Shown here piece after piece: positions 8,363-17,365 of a DNA stretch of 64,000 nucleotides. The position numbers were made by a program, and so were the translations under genes. The notes beneath the pieces were generated by a model. That model was given only the letters and a program-made list of their open reading frames with translations. It ran no database searches and had not been told where the DNA came from. Each line of letters begins with the position of its first letter. The first letter of the stretch is position 1. Source of the stretch: Vulcanimicrobium sp035943995 (GTDB lineage Bacteria > Vulcanimicrobiota > Vulcanimicrobiia > Vulcanimicrobiales > Vulcanimicrobiaceae); contig DASZBS010000114.1 of assembly GCA_035943995.1 (NCBI GenBank), positions 81,290 through 145,289 on the forward strand, written 5' to 3'.

Positions 8363-9582
8363 CCACCGCCGCCACACCACGGATGACGCTGCCGTCGGAC
8401 CAAGACGCGTCGGGCCGCACGCTCGGCGAAGAAGAGCTCGCGCTGCTCGCGCAAGTCGTCGCCTCGGGCACGCTCAACAGCACCAAGGGCACGATGGTCG
8501 CCGCGTTCGAGCGCGCGCTCGCGCGCATGCTGGGCGTCAAGCACGTCGTCGCGTGCGCGTCGGGCTCGGCCGCGGTGCACTGCGCGATCGCCGCGCTGAA
8601 CCCCGAGCCGGGCGACGAGATCGTCACCACGGCGATCACCGACATGGGCGCGCTCGCGCCGATCCTGTACCAAGGTGCGATACCGGTGTTCGCGGACGTC
8701 GATCCGCGCACGTGCAACGTCACGGCCGAGACGGTTGCCGCGCGCATCACGCCGCGCACGCGCGCGATCGTCGCGACGCACCTGTTCGGCAACCCGTGCG
8801 ACATGCCGGCGCTGCGCGCGCTGGCCGACGAGCGCGGACTGATGCTGATCGAAGACTCCGCGCAGGCGTACCTCGCGACGTCCGGCGGACGCGCGGTCGG
8901 CACGTGGGGCGACGTCGCGTGCTTCAGCTTGCAGCAAGGAAAGCACATCACCACCGGCGAGGGCGGCTTCGTCGCGACGAACGACGACGCGCTCGCGCGG
9001 CGCATGGTGCTGTTCGTGAACAAGGCGTGGGGCTACGGCGACCCGCAGCCCGACCATTACTTCCTCGCGCTCAACTACCGCCTCACCGAGCTGCAAGGCG
9101 CGGTCGGTTTGGGACAGCTGCCGAAGCTGGAAGGGTGCGTCGAGTCGCGCCAGTCGACCGCCGCCGCGCTGACGGAGCAGATTCGCGACATCGCCGGGAT
9201 CACGGCGCCGTTCATCGCCGATGATGCGACGCACGCGTACTGGAAGTACATCGTGATGGTCGATCCTGCGCAGGTGTCCGGCGGTTCCGTCGCGCTTGGC
9301 GCGAAGCTCAAGGAGCGCGGGATCGCGAGCGCGCCGCGCTACATCCAGAAGCCGGCGTTCCAGTGCGCGGTGTTCCGCGACCGCACGACGTTCGGCGCCA
9401 GCGGCTGGCCGTTCACGCTCGCCGATCCCGCGGCCGTCGACTACGATCCGGCCCGTTTTCCCGGGACGTTCCGCGCGCTCGAGCAGGTGCTCGTGCTGCC
9501 GTGGAACGAGCGTTATACCGAAGCGCACGTCGCGTTCATCGCGAGCGCGTTGCGCGAAGCGGTGCAGGAGCTGCGCGCGTGA
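8359..9582 (+). CDS. DegT/DnrJ/EryC1/StrS-family sugar aminotransferase
   Basis: 407 residues, PLP-dependent fold type I. The N-terminal substrate loop (ASGTLNSTKGTMVAAFE), HVVACASGSAAVHCAIAAL, the PLP-contact IEDSAQAY and the Schiff-base region FSLQQGKHITTGEGG with its Lys are all present. These enzymes aminate keto-sugar nucleotides. The GTG at 8359 is chosen because AGGAAGGA lies 8 bp upstream and it overlaps the preceding stop. Together with the next two genes it forms the dehydrogenase/aminotransferase/acetyltransferase trio typical of 3-acetamido sugar pathways such as WbpB/E/D. Confidence 0.9.
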   Translation: MTTAATPRMTLPSDQDASGRTLGEEELALLAQVVASGTLNSTKGTMVAAFERALARMLGVKHVVACASGSAAVHCAIAALNPEPGDEIVTTAITDMGALAPILYQGAIPVFADVDPRTCNVTAETVAARITPRTRAIVATHLFGNPCDMPALRALADERGLMLIEDSAQAYLATSGGRAVGTWGDVACFSLQQGKHITTGEGGFVATNDDALARRMVLFVNKAWGYGDPQPDHYFLALNYRLTELQGAVGLGQLPKLEGCVESRQSTAAALTEQIRDIAGITAPFIADDATHAYWKYIVMVDPAQVSGGSVALGAKLKERGIASAPRYIQKPAFQCAVFRDRTTFGASGWPFTLADPAAVDYDPARFPGTFRALEQVLVLPWNERYTEAHVAFIASALREAVQELRA

Positions 9583-10604
9583 CGCGCCCGGTCGGCGTCG
9601 TTCTCGTCGGCGCGGGCGCGATCGCGCGCACGCACGTCGCGGCGCTCGCGAAGTCGGCGTGCGCGCGGCTCGTCGCGGTGGTCGACACCTGCCCGGAGCG
9701 CGCCGCGGAGCTTGCGGCGATCGCCGGCGTACCGGCGTATGCGTACGCCGACGTCGCCGACGTGCCGGTGTCGCTCGGTGCGGAAGCCGCGATCGTGTGC
9801 ACGCCGCCGGTGACGCACGAGCCGCTGACGCTCGCGCTGCTCGCGCGCGGGCTGCACGTGCTGTGCGAGAAGCCGTTCGCGATCACCGTGCCCAGCGCGC
9901 GGCGCATGCTCGCGGCGGCCGTCGACACCGGCCGGCTGCTGACGATGGCGTCGAAGTTCCGCTACGTCGCCGACGTGGTCGAGGCGCGCCGGCTCGTGCA
10001 GGCCGGGACGATCGGCGAGGTGATCGCGTTCGAGAACACCTTCTCGTCGTACGTCGACATGCGCGGCCGCTGGAACGCGATGCCGCAGCTCAGCGGCGGC
10101 GGCGTGCTGATCGACAACGGCACGCACTCCGCCGATCTGATCCGCTATCTGCTGGGGCCCGTCGACGAAGTGCGCGCGTTCGCCGCGAAGCCGATCCAGC
10201 CGCTCGACGTGGAAGACACCGTGCACGTCGCGCTTCGCACCCGCAGCCTCGCGGTCGGCTACGTCGACCTGTCGTGGAGCTTGCGCAAGGAGATCCCCGC
10301 GATCGTCACGCTGTACGGTCCGCGCGGCATGATCGAGGTCGGCTGGCGCGCGTCGCGCATGCGCATCGGCGACGGCGACTGGACCGCGTTCGGGAACGGC
10401 TACGACAAGCTGGCGGCGTTTCGCGCGCAGCACGACAACTTCGCGCGCGCGATCCGCGGCGAGGAAGAGCTGGCGATCGCGCCGGTCGACGCGCTCGCGT
10501 CGGTGCACGTGATCGAAAGCGCGTACGCCGCGCTGCGCGCCGACCGCTGGGTGGCCGTCGAGGAGGCGCGCTGCAGCGCGGTGCGCCGCATCTCCGCCGC
10601 GTGA
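9579..10604 (+). CDS. Gfo/Idh/MocA-family sugar oxidoreductase
   Basis: 341 residues. The Rossmann N-terminus is VGVVLVGAGAIARTHVAAL, and the family's catalytic-lysine motif is seen as HVLCEKPFA. The C-terminal half (GGGVLIDNGTHSADLIRYLL) is the Gfo/Idh/MocA sheet domain, with the catalytic His probably in that segment. It would oxidise a sugar-nucleotide hydroxyl, most likely C3, to give the keto substrate of the neighbouring aminotransferase. The GTG start overlaps the upstream TGA. Confidence 0.9.
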   Translation: MTRPVGVVLVGAGAIARTHVAALAKSACARLVAVVDTCPERAAELAAIAGVPAYAYADVADVPVSLGAEAAIVCTPPVTHEPLTLALLARGLHVLCEKPFAITVPSARRMLAAAVDTGRLLTMASKFRYVADVVEARRLVQAGTIGEVIAFENTFSSYVDMRGRWNAMPQLSGGGVLIDNGTHSADLIRYLLGPVDEVRAFAAKPIQPLDVEDTVHVALRTRSLAVGYVDLSWSLRKEIPAIVTLYGPRGMIEVGWRASRMRIGDGDWTAFGNGYDKLAAFRAQHDNFARAIRGEEELAIAPVDALASVHVIESAYAALRADRWVAVEEARCSAVRRISAA

Positions 10605-11221
10605 TCCACCCGACCGCGATCGTCGAGGACGGCGCCGTGGTCGGCCCGGACACCGCGATCTGGGACGCCGTGCACGTTCGGCGCGGTGCCGTGATCGGCG
10701 CCGGCTGCATCATCGGCGAGAAGACGTACGTCGCGCCCGATGCGCGCATCGGCGACCGCTGCAAGCTCAACGCCGCGGTGTACGTGTGCTCCGCGGTGAC
10801 CATCGAGGACGGCGTGATGGTCGCCGCGCACACGGTGTTCACCAACGACCGGTTTCCGCGCGCGACCGATCCCGAGCTGCGCGCGCTGCGCTCGTCGGCC
10901 GTCGACGAGCACACGCGCCCGACGCTGGTGCGCCGCGGCGCGACGATCGGCGCGAACTGCACGATCGGCTGCGACCTGACCATCGGCGCGTTCGCGATGG
11001 TCGGGATGGGCGCGGTGGTGACCAAGGACGTGCCCGACCACGCGCTGGTCGTGGGCAACCCGGCCCGCGTGATCGGCTTCGTGTGCCGCTGCGGCGAGCC
11101 CGTGAGCCGCGCGGAGCACGGCACCATGATCGCCGACGCCGACGGAACGTGTACCGCGTGCGGCCGTTCGTTCGCGCTGCGCGGCGGGCGCTTTGCCGAC
11201 GGCGTGCCGGGGCGCGCGTAG
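10601..11221 (+). CDS. Left-handed beta-helix sugar N-acetyltransferase with C-terminal zinc ribbon
   Basis: 206 residues. Hexapeptide repeats run from VIHPTAIVEDGAVVGPDTAI through AFAMVGMGAVVTKDVPDHAL, ending with the trimer-closing VVGNPARVIGFV. This is the WbpD/WlbB-like class that acetylates the 3-amino group of UDP-sugars. The last 35 residues add CRCGEP and CTACGRSF, a four-Cys zinc-ribbon-like tail that some members carry. The GTG start overlaps the upstream TGA by four bases, so stoichiometric co-translation with the dehydrogenase is likely. Confidence 0.9.
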   Translation: MIHPTAIVEDGAVVGPDTAIWDAVHVRRGAVIGAGCIIGEKTYVAPDARIGDRCKLNAAVYVCSAVTIEDGVMVAAHTVFTNDRFPRATDPELRALRSSAVDEHTRPTLVRRGATIGANCTIGCDLTIGAFAMVGMGAVVTKDVPDHALVVGNPARVIGFVCRCGEPVSRAEHGTMIADADGTCTACGRSFALRGGRFADGVPGRA

Positions 11222-11222
11222 C

Positions 11223-12551
11223 GTGCGCTGCGCGATCGTCGGCGGCGGGCTGCTCGGGCTCACCCTCGCGCTGCGCATGCAGGCCGCGGGCGACGACGTG
11301 ACCGTGTACGAGTCGGCGCCGGAGATCGGCGGCCTCGCCGCGCCGTGGCAGCTGGGCGACGTGACGTGGGACCGGCACTATCACGTGACGCTGTACTCCG
11401 ACACGGCCACGCGCGCGCTGCTCGCGGAGCTCGGCGTCGCCGACGAGCTGGAATGGTCGACGACGCGCACCGGGTTCTTCGTCGGCGGGCGCCTGATGTC
11501 GCTCTCCAACGCGCTGGAGTTCGCGCTGTTCCCGCCGCTGGGCCCGGTCGACAAGCTGCGGCTCGCGGCGACGATCCTGCGCGCGTCGCGCGGCGACGAC
11601 GCGGGCGCGCTCGCGCACGTCCCGGTCGGCACGTGGCTGCGCCGCTGGTCGGGCCGCCGCACCTACGAGCGCATCTGGCTGCCGCTGCTGCGCGCGAAGC
11701 TGGGCGAGGCGCACGAGCGCGTCGCCGCGTCGTTCATCCGCGCGACGGTCGCGCGGCTGTACGCGGCGCGCCGCGCGGGCATCGACCGCGAGCGCTTCGG
11801 CTACGTGCGCGGCGGCTACGCGGTGATACTGCGCCGCTTCGCTGAAGTGCTCGCTCGGCGCGGCGTGAGCGTGCGCACGAGCACCCCGGTGCGCGCGGTG
11901 CTGCCCGACGGCGGCGACGGCGCGGTGCGCGTCACCACCGCCGAGGGGACGTTCGCGTACGACCGCGTCATCGTGACCGCGCCGGCGCCGGTCGCGGCGC
12001 GCTTGTGCTCGGCGCTGTCCGCGCCGGAGCTCGAACGGTTGCGCTCGGTGGAGTACCAGGGTATCGTGTGCGCTTCGCTGCTGCTCTCGCGGCCGCTGTC
12101 GCCGTATTACGTGACGAACATCTGCGATCCGGTGCCGTTCAGCGCCGTGATCGAGATGACGGCGCTGGTGGATCCCGGCACGTTCGGCGGGCGGCACCTC
12201 GTGTATCTGCCGCGCTACTGCCCGCCCGACGATCCGCTGCAGACGCTCGACGACGACACGCTTCGCGCGCGCTTCCTCGCCGGGCTGCGCACGATGCATC
12301 CCGACCTGCGCGACGAGGAGATCCTCGCGTTCCGCGTGTCGCGCGTGCCGTACGTGTTTCCGCTGCCCACGCTCGGGTACACCGAGCGCATCCCCGCGGT
12401 GCGCACGTCGGTCGACGGACTGTTCGTCGTCACCGCGGCGCAGATCGTCGACGGCACGCTCAACGTCAACGAGACCGTCGGGCTCGCGAACGATGCGGCG
12501 CGCACCATCCTCGCCGGGCCGGTCGCGCGCGCGCTGAGCGAGACCGCATGA
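11223..12551 (+). CDS. FAD-dependent oxidoreductase (protoporphyrinogen-oxidase/amine-oxidase-like)
   Basis: 442 residues. The N-terminus begins at once with the FAD dinucleotide fold: AIVGGGLLGLTLALRMQAAG followed by VTVYE, and the second flavin motif is IGGLAAPWQL. The C-terminus carries the typical TVGLANDAARTIL segment. Proteins of this type in glycan loci are often annotated as UDP-galactopyranose-mutase-like or desaturase-like; I cannot separate these. The GTG at 11223 is only one base after the preceding TAG and places the glycine-rich loop near the N-terminus, as expected. Confidence 0.85.
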   Translation: MRCAIVGGGLLGLTLALRMQAAGDDVTVYESAPEIGGLAAPWQLGDVTWDRHYHVTLYSDTATRALLAELGVADELEWSTTRTGFFVGGRLMSLSNALEFALFPPLGPVDKLRLAATILRASRGDDAGALAHVPVGTWLRRWSGRRTYERIWLPLLRAKLGEAHERVAASFIRATVARLYAARRAGIDRERFGYVRGGYAVILRRFAEVLARRGVSVRTSTPVRAVLPDGGDGAVRVTTAEGTFAYDRVIVTAPAPVAARLCSALSAPELERLRSVEYQGIVCASLLLSRPLSPYYVTNICDPVPFSAVIEMTALVDPGTFGGRHLVYLPRYCPPDDPLQTLDDDTLRARFLAGLRTMHPDLRDEEILAFRVSRVPYVFPLPTLGYTERIPAVRTSVDGLFVVTAAQIVDGTLNVNETVGLANDAARTILAGPVARALSETA

Positions 12552-13510
12552 GCGCGCGCCGCTACGCGAGCGTCTCGCTCGATCTGGATAACGAATGGTC
12601 GTACCGCAAGACGCGCGGCGACGCGTCGTGGTCGGAGTACCCGTCGTATCTCGACACGGTCGTGCCGCGCGCGCTCGACGTGCTGGACCGGCACGGCCTG
12701 CGCATCACGTGGTTCATCGTCGGGCAGGACGCCGCGTTCGAGCAGAACCACGCAACGCTGCGCACGATCGCGCAGCGCGGGCACGAGATCGGCAACCACT
12801 CGTTCCACCACGAGCCGTGGCTGCATTTGTACGACGAGGCCGCGCTCGACGACGAGATCGCGCGCGCGGAGGTCGCGATCGAAGCAGCGACCGGCATGCG
12901 GCCGGTGGGCTTTCGCGGGCCCGGTTACAGCGTGACGCCGGCCGTCGTCGACGTGCTCGTGCGGCGCGGCTACCGTTACGACGCGTCCACGCTGCCCACG
13001 TTCATCGGCCCGCTCGCGCGCATGTACTACTTCGCCACCAGCGGGCTGCGCGGCAAACAGCTCGAGCAGCGCAACGCGCTGTTCGGCAGCGTGAAGGACG
13101 GGCTGCGCCCGCTGCGCCCGTACCGCTGGAGCTCGCCGGGCGGCTCGCTCGTCGAGGTGCCGGTCACCACGCTGCCGCTGCTGCGCATCCCGATCCACGT
13201 CAGCTACCTGCTGTTTCTGCACGAGCGCGCGCCCGCGCTGGTGATGCCGTACGTGAACGTCGCGCTCGCGCTGTGCGCGCTGACGAAGACCGCGCCGTCG
13301 CTGCTGCTGCACCCGCTCGATTTTCTGGGCGGCGACGAAGTGCCCGCGCTCGCGTTCTTTCCGGGAATGAAGCTTTCGGCCGAACAGAAGCTGCGCTGTG
13401 TCGACCGCGTGCTCGCGAAGTACGCCGCGCGCTACGAGCTCGTCACGGTCGGCGAGCACGCCGCGCGCGCGGCCGTCGCGCTCGGCGACCGCGCACCCGT
13501 TACCGCGTGA
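12548..13510 (+). CDS. Polysaccharide deacetylase (NodB homology, CE4-like)
   Basis: 320 residues. The catalytic Asp-containing first motif is SLDLDNEW and the metal-binding motif is GHEIGNHSFHHEPW. FRGPGYS is the third motif with the conserved Arg, and LLHPLDFLGG near the end is the family's His-containing LHP motif. No signal peptide is visible, so it probably acts in the cytoplasm on a lipid-linked or nucleotide sugar, as in aminosugar-containing glycolipid pathways. ATGA overlap with the gene before it and GTGA overlap with the gene after it place it firmly in the operon. Confidence 0.9.
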   Translation: MSARRYASVSLDLDNEWSYRKTRGDASWSEYPSYLDTVVPRALDVLDRHGLRITWFIVGQDAAFEQNHATLRTIAQRGHEIGNHSFHHEPWLHLYDEAALDDEIARAEVAIEAATGMRPVGFRGPGYSVTPAVVDVLVRRGYRYDASTLPTFIGPLARMYYFATSGLRGKQLEQRNALFGSVKDGLRPLRPYRWSSPGGSLVEVPVTTLPLLRIPIHVSYLLFLHERAPALVMPYVNVALALCALTKTAPSLLLHPLDFLGGDEVPALAFFPGMKLSAEQKLRCVDRVLAKYAARYELVTVGEHAARAAVALGDRAPVTA

Positions 13511-14661
13511 TCGCCGACGCCGCAGCAGCGGCGGCGGTGGGGCTCGCCGCGGCGGCGGTGCTGCGCGCCGACGTACGGCGCGGCGTCCCGCGCTGGGAGC
13601 CGGACAGCTACGACTACGCGATTCGCATGCTGCAGCGCCGCGGCGTGCCGTTCCCGCAAGCGCGCGACCGCGCGCGCGCGTTTTTCCTGGCGGTGCGCGG
13701 GCGTCAGCGGAACCCCGCGTATTTCGCGCCGACCCTCGCCGGCGACGAACCGGAGTGGTGGACGCTCTTCGCGCCGCGCGTCGTGTACCCGGCGCTCGCG
13801 GCCCCGTTGTTTCCCCGGCGCGGCTTCGCCGCGCTCACGGACGTCGCGGCGGTAGCGTCGGTCGCGAGCGCGGTGCTGCTGTACCGCTTTCTGCGGCGGT
13901 TCGGCGGGCCGGCGAGCGCGGCGGCGCTCGCGGTGTGGTACGCGACGAGCGCGCCGGTTCGCGACGTCGGCGTGCACGGCCTCAACGACAGCACCGCGCT
14001 GCTGCTGTGGATCGGCTCGCTCGACGCGATGGCGGAGATGGCCGAGGACGGAAGCGGCGCGACGCGGTTCGTCGTGCTCACCGCGGCGCTTTCGTTCACG
14101 CGGCCCGTGCCGTACCTCCCGTTCGGAGCCGGTCTCGTGCTCGCGCTCGCCGGCGCGCGCGCTCGCGACGGCCGGCGCACGCGCGCCGGCGTGACGATCG
14201 CGGCGACTGCGGCGGCCTGCGCGGTCGCGATCACGAGCGTGCTCGCGCGCGCGGGCGTGCCGTCGACGCGCGAGCACCTGCAGCGCGTGCGCGAGTCGCA
14301 GCGGCTCGAGAGCGCACCGGGCTTGCTGAGCCGCACGCTGACGCGCCTGCGTTTGCGCGACGATCCGGCGCGCTCGCTGGGCCGCTGGTACGCGACCACC
14401 GCGGCGGTGTCCGTCGCGACGTCGCTCAAGCACGCGGTCGCGGCGGTCGTTCCGGTGCTGGCGGTGCCGGCGCTCGCGGGCGCGCACCGCCGCAGCATGC
14501 CGGTGCTCGCGGGCGCGCTGCTGGGCGGCCTGATCGGCTGTATCGCCGATCCCGCGCCGGCGTCGACGCGGCGCACGGTGGTGCTGCCGCTGTATCCCGT
14601 GTTCGCGGCCGGCGGCGTGCTCGCCGTGGAACGGTTGTTGCGGTCTAGACGGGGACGATGA
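13507..14661 (+). CDS. Multi-pass membrane protein, possible GT-C glycosyltransferase
   Basis: 384 residues with roughly 8-9 hydrophobic helices. An N-terminal helix is followed by an acidic loop, VPRWEPDSYDYAIRML; an Asp/Glu pair in the first outside loop is what GT-C transferases use. FFLAVRGRQRNPAYF and HLQRVRESQRLESA are charged loops. I see no family signature beyond this, so the call rests on topology and on its place as the last gene of a glycan operon that begins with a polyprenyl-phosphate sugar synthase. GTG start overlapping the deacetylase stop. Confidence 0.6.
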   Translation: MIADAAAAAAVGLAAAAVLRADVRRGVPRWEPDSYDYAIRMLQRRGVPFPQARDRARAFFLAVRGRQRNPAYFAPTLAGDEPEWWTLFAPRVVYPALAAPLFPRRGFAALTDVAAVASVASAVLLYRFLRRFGGPASAAALAVWYATSAPVRDVGVHGLNDSTALLLWIGSLDAMAEMAEDGSGATRFVVLTAALSFTRPVPYLPFGAGLVLALAGARARDGRRTRAGVTIAATAAACAVAITSVLARAGVPSTREHLQRVRESQRLESAPGLLSRTLTRLRLRDDPARSLGRWYATTAAVSVATSLKHAVAAVVPVLAVPALAGAHRRSMPVLAGALLGGLIGCIADPAPASTRRTVVLPLYPVFAAGGVLAVERLLRSRRGR

Positions 14662-15148
14662 ACGCGAACCACACGGCGGCCGCCGCCGCGCCGCCGCACA
14701 GGCCGTACACGGCCCACTCCGCGAGGCGGCGCGTCGCGCCCGGAACGACCTCGTCGAGCGGCCGCTCGGCGCGCGCGATGTGCGCGTACACCAGATAGCT
14801 GCGGCCGCTGCGGTCGGTGAGAACGCCGTCGGTGCGCATGTCGAACCGGAAGTCGGTGATCGCGACGTCGCGCGGGCGGCCGAGGTCCGCGTTCTCGCGC
14901 ACGAACGTGCGCAGGCGCGCGACCGGGCCGCCGTTGCGGCCGGGCAGGCCGACGAGCAGCTCGTTCACCGCGGCGACGACGCGCGCCCAGCGGCGCTCGC
15001 GCGCGGCGGGCGGCGCGATCAGCGCGACGCGCACGCGCGACTCGATCTCCGCGACCGTCGCCGGCGCGCGGCCCGCGGCGCAACGCCGCACGTCGTCGAC
15101 GAAACGGCGGTAGAACAGCGTCTCTTCCCGCGCACCCTGGGCATCCAT
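14645..15148 (-). CDS. Unknown protein with one C-terminal membrane helix
   Basis: 167 residues starting MDAQGAREETLFYRRFVDDV. The body is charged and probably helical; the last 25 residues (WAVYGLCGGAAAAAVWFAFI) form a single membrane anchor, so the protein is likely tail-anchored with the bulk in the cytoplasm. I do not recognise a family. An upstream in-frame ATG exists, but it would overlap the divergent SDR gene, so the internal ATG at 15148 is preferred. The 3' end overlaps the convergent membrane gene by 17 bp. Confidence 0.65.
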   Translation of the reverse strand: MDAQGAREETLFYRRFVDDVRRCAAGRAPATVAEIESRVRVALIAPPAARERRWARVVAAVNELLVGLPGRNGGPVARLRTFVRENADLGRPRDVAITDFRFDMRTDGVLTDRSGRSYLVYAHIARAERPLDEVVPGATRRLAEWAVYGLCGGAAAAAVWFAFIVPV

Positions 15149-15221
15149 CGCCCCCGTATTGTACTCCAACCGCGGGGCGCTGTCATAGGCCGCGGGTGAC
15201 GCGCGGGCAAACTCCTCGACG

Positions 15222-15992
15222 ATGTCCATCGCACTGATCACGGGCGCGTCGTCGGGGATCGGCGAGGCGTTCGCCCGCGCGCTCGCCGCCCGCGGTGAGG
15301 ACCTCGTCCTCGTCGCTCGCTCCGCCGAGCGGCTCGAGGCGTTAGCCGCCGGACTGTCGGCGGAGCACGGCGTGCAGGCTCACGTTCTCCCGGCCGACCT
15401 CTCCGACCCCAAGGCGGTCGATGCGCTCGTCGCCGAGCTGACCGCGCGCGAGCTGCCGATCGCGACGCTGATCAACAACGCGGGCTTCGGCACGCACGGC
15501 GAGTTCGCGTCGCTCGATGCGGCGCGCGAGCGCGACGAGGTGCTCGTGAACGTGCTCGCGCCCGTGCAGCTGACGCGCGCGCTGCTTCCGGCGATGATCG
15601 CGCGCGAGTCGGGCGCGATCGTGAACGTCGGATCGACGGCCTCGTTCCAGCCCGTGCCGTACATGGCGGTCTACGGCGCGACCAAAGCGTTCCTGCTGTC
15701 GTTCAGCGAGGCGCTCGCCGAAGAGGTGCGCGCGCACGGCGTGCGCGTCGTCGCGCTGTGCCCCGGCCAAACCGACACGGCGTTCTTCGACGGCATCGAC
15801 GAAGCGCGCGTCGGCCGCGCGCGCACGACGCAGCAGGTCGTCGCCACCGCGCTGCGCGCGCTGAAGCGCGGCAACGTGGTCGCGGTGGACGGCTTCGCGA
15901 ACTACGCGCTCGCGAACGCGACGCGCCTCGCGCCGCGCAGGTTCGTCGCACGCGTCGCCGCGTCGATTCAGCGCCCCAGGTGGCTGCGCTAG
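15222..15992 (+). CDS. Short-chain dehydrogenase/reductase
   Basis: 256 residues, classical SDR. The cofactor motif is ALITGASSGIGEAFARALA (TGxxxGIG), NNAGFG is the NNAG motif, and the catalytic Ser lies in IVNVGSTASF with Tyr and Lys in YGATKAF. An Arg at the end of strand 2 (LVLVARSAERL) favours NADPH. The C-terminal region (FVARVAASIQRPRWLR) is basic. The substrate is unknown and no partner gene is evident. Confidence 0.9.
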   Translation: MSIALITGASSGIGEAFARALAARGEDLVLVARSAERLEALAAGLSAEHGVQAHVLPADLSDPKAVDALVAELTARELPIATLINNAGFGTHGEFASLDAARERDEVLVNVLAPVQLTRALLPAMIARESGAIVNVGSTASFQPVPYMAVYGATKAFLLSFSEALAEEVRAHGVRVVALCPGQTDTAFFDGIDEARVGRARTTQQVVATALRALKRGNVVAVDGFANYALANATRLAPRRFVARVAASIQRPRWLR

Positions 15993-16011
15993 CCGGCACG
16001 GCGCGGGCGAG

Positions 16012-16194
16012 CTACGACGCGGGCATCTGCTCCGGGCTGACCCAAGGCCGCGTGCGCGCGTCGTCGACCGCCGCTTCGAGCGCGCCGTAGCGGTCGCGCG
16101 CGCATCGGCAGGGACGCAAGCGGTCGCCGCCGCAGCCGCCGCCGTCGTGCGCACCCATCGCGTGGCCGCAGGGGCAGAGTACGAGATCGTCCAT
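16012..16194 (-). CDS. Small Cys-rich zinc-binding-like protein
   Basis: 60 residues. The first half holds seven candidate metal ligands: LCPCGHAMGAH, GGGCGG and RPCRCARDR. The CxCGH...H...C...CxC arrangement looks like a compact zinc or iron site. Similar tiny proteins are widespread in high-GC bacteria and uncharacterised. The second half (YGALEAAVDDARTRPW) is probably one helix. The ATG start is backed by the conserved MDDLVLCPCGH opening. Confidence 0.6.
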   Translation of the reverse strand: MDDLVLCPCGHAMGAHDGGGCGGDRLRPCRCARDRYGALEAAVDDARTRPWVSPEQMPAS

Positions 16195-16245
16195 GTCGCA
16201 TTCGACGTGCGCGAGCGCGCGCGAGGTTCCCGCCGTGAAAACGAA

Positions 16246-16272
16246 CGAGCCCGCCGGAATCCGGCGGGCTCG
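16246..16272 (-). terminator. Strong hairpin after the 16308-17270 lipoprotein gene
   Basis: A perfect 12-bp stem (16246-16257 with 16261-16272) and a 3-nt loop. Read on the minus strand it is followed by TTCGTTTTC, a modest T tract. It lies 36 bp past the stop codon of the minus-strand gene and fits an intrinsic terminator. Confidence 0.75.
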
Positions 16273-16307
16273 GTGCTTCGCTGCGCGCCCGGAGGCGCGA
16301 GGCTATG

Positions 16308-17270
16308 CTAGTAGCTCTGGACGCAGCCGTTGTTGGCGTTGCTCCACAGCGGTTGGGTCGGATAGCCGCCCGCGGCGGGGTTGTTGAAAAGGTTGGTCCA
16401 CGCGCACTTGTCGCCGTTCTCGGCGCCGCCGCTGTCGAGCCAGCCGCTGTTCGGCTGCGGATCGGTTTCGGTCTCGCCCTGCTCGTGACCGAACACGATC
16501 GAGACGCCGTCGAGCGTGCCCGGGTTGTTGACCGAGCCCGCGCCGCACGACGCGCCGACGTCGGGGAGGTACGGGTCGTTCGTCCACGCGATCGTGTGAC
16601 CGGCGGCCGTCGTGGTGCTGTGATACGCGCAGTACTGCGTGCCGAAGCCGGACGGCCGGATGCCGTGCGGCAGCGCGACGATGTATGCGGCGCTCGCGCT
16701 GTAGTCGCCGTACTTCGCGGCGGCCTTGGCTGCTTCAGCGGCCATCTGCGACTGCGACGGACGGCTCGGCGGCGAGCTCGTCGTGTCGACGTACGAGCCG
16801 GCGAGGCTGCCCGTCTGGTTCCCGACGTGCTGGCCGTCGCTCTGCGTGTACTGCGTCACGCTGTTGAGCCAGCTGCTGCCGCCGACGATGCCGAGGAAGT
16901 TCTTCATCTGGTTCGCGACGCCGTTCGGGTCGCCGCTGCCGTTCCACGCGGAACCCCAGAACACGATGTACATCTTCGGGTTGGTTTGGATCGGGCCGCC
17001 GTGATAGGTCAGATTGCTCGTCGCTTGCGTGGCGCGCTGACCGACTTGCGAGACGCGGAACGCGTCCATCGCGTCCTTCGTCGGGAACACGCGGACTTTT
17101 TCGCCCGTCGCGTTGTTCTGTGCTTCGAACAGCGAGAGCGACGTGAACTCACGTTCGCCCGACTGTGTCTGGAGTTGGCTCGCGGGCGGCGGCGGTAGCG
17201 CCTGCCCACCCTGGCAGGCCGTGAGCAACGCAGCCACCCCGGCGACAGCAATAAGCTTCGTCTGGTTCAA
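16308..17270 (-). CDS. Exported lipoprotein resembling EXORDIUM/Phi-1-like proteins (copy 2 of a tandem pair)
   Basis: 320 residues. A TTG start is inferred: GGAGG sits 6 bp upstream, the same layout as in the paralogue, and the signal then reads LIAVAGVAALLTACQGG with a lipobox Cys. Later, YHGGPIQTNPKMYIVFWGSAW resembles the YHGGP/YIxxYG part of plant phosphate-induced (EXORDIUM) proteins. FGHEQGETETDPQPNSGW followed by NGDKCAW contains a conserved HE-x-x-E/TDP cluster that could bind metal as in a protease, but the canonical HExxH is absent. Paired Cys residues suggest disulfides. It is a tandem duplicate of the gene at 17414. Family placement is tentative. Confidence 0.7.
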   Translation of the reverse strand: MNQTKLIAVAGVAALLTACQGGQALPPPPASQLQTQSGEREFTSLSLFEAQNNATGEKVRVFPTKDAMDAFRVSQVGQRATQATSNLTYHGGPIQTNPKMYIVFWGSAWNGSGDPNGVANQMKNFLGIVGGSSWLNSVTQYTQSDGQHVGNQTGSLAGSYVDTTSSPPSRPSQSQMAAEAAKAAAKYGDYSASAAYIVALPHGIRPSGFGTQYCAYHSTTTAAGHTIAWTNDPYLPDVGASCGAGSVNNPGTLDGVSIVFGHEQGETETDPQPNSGWLDSGGAENGDKCAWTNLFNNPAAGGYPTQPLWSNANNGCVQSY

Positions 17271-17313
17271 GAAAAACCTCCACACCCAATAAAAAGTGTT
17301 GGTCGTAAAGAGA

Positions 17314-17341
17314 GGAAGCCGCGACGTTTGTCGCGGCTTCC
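17314..17341. terminator. Perfect 12-bp hairpin between the tandem lipoprotein genes
   Basis: GGAAGCCGCGAC (17314-17325), loop GTTT, then its exact complement 17330-17341. Read on the minus strand it is followed by TCTCTTTACG, only weakly T-rich. It may attenuate read-through from the upstream paralogue into the downstream one. Confidence 0.6.
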
Positions 17342-17365
17342 CTAGGTTCCTCCGACCAAAGTCAG

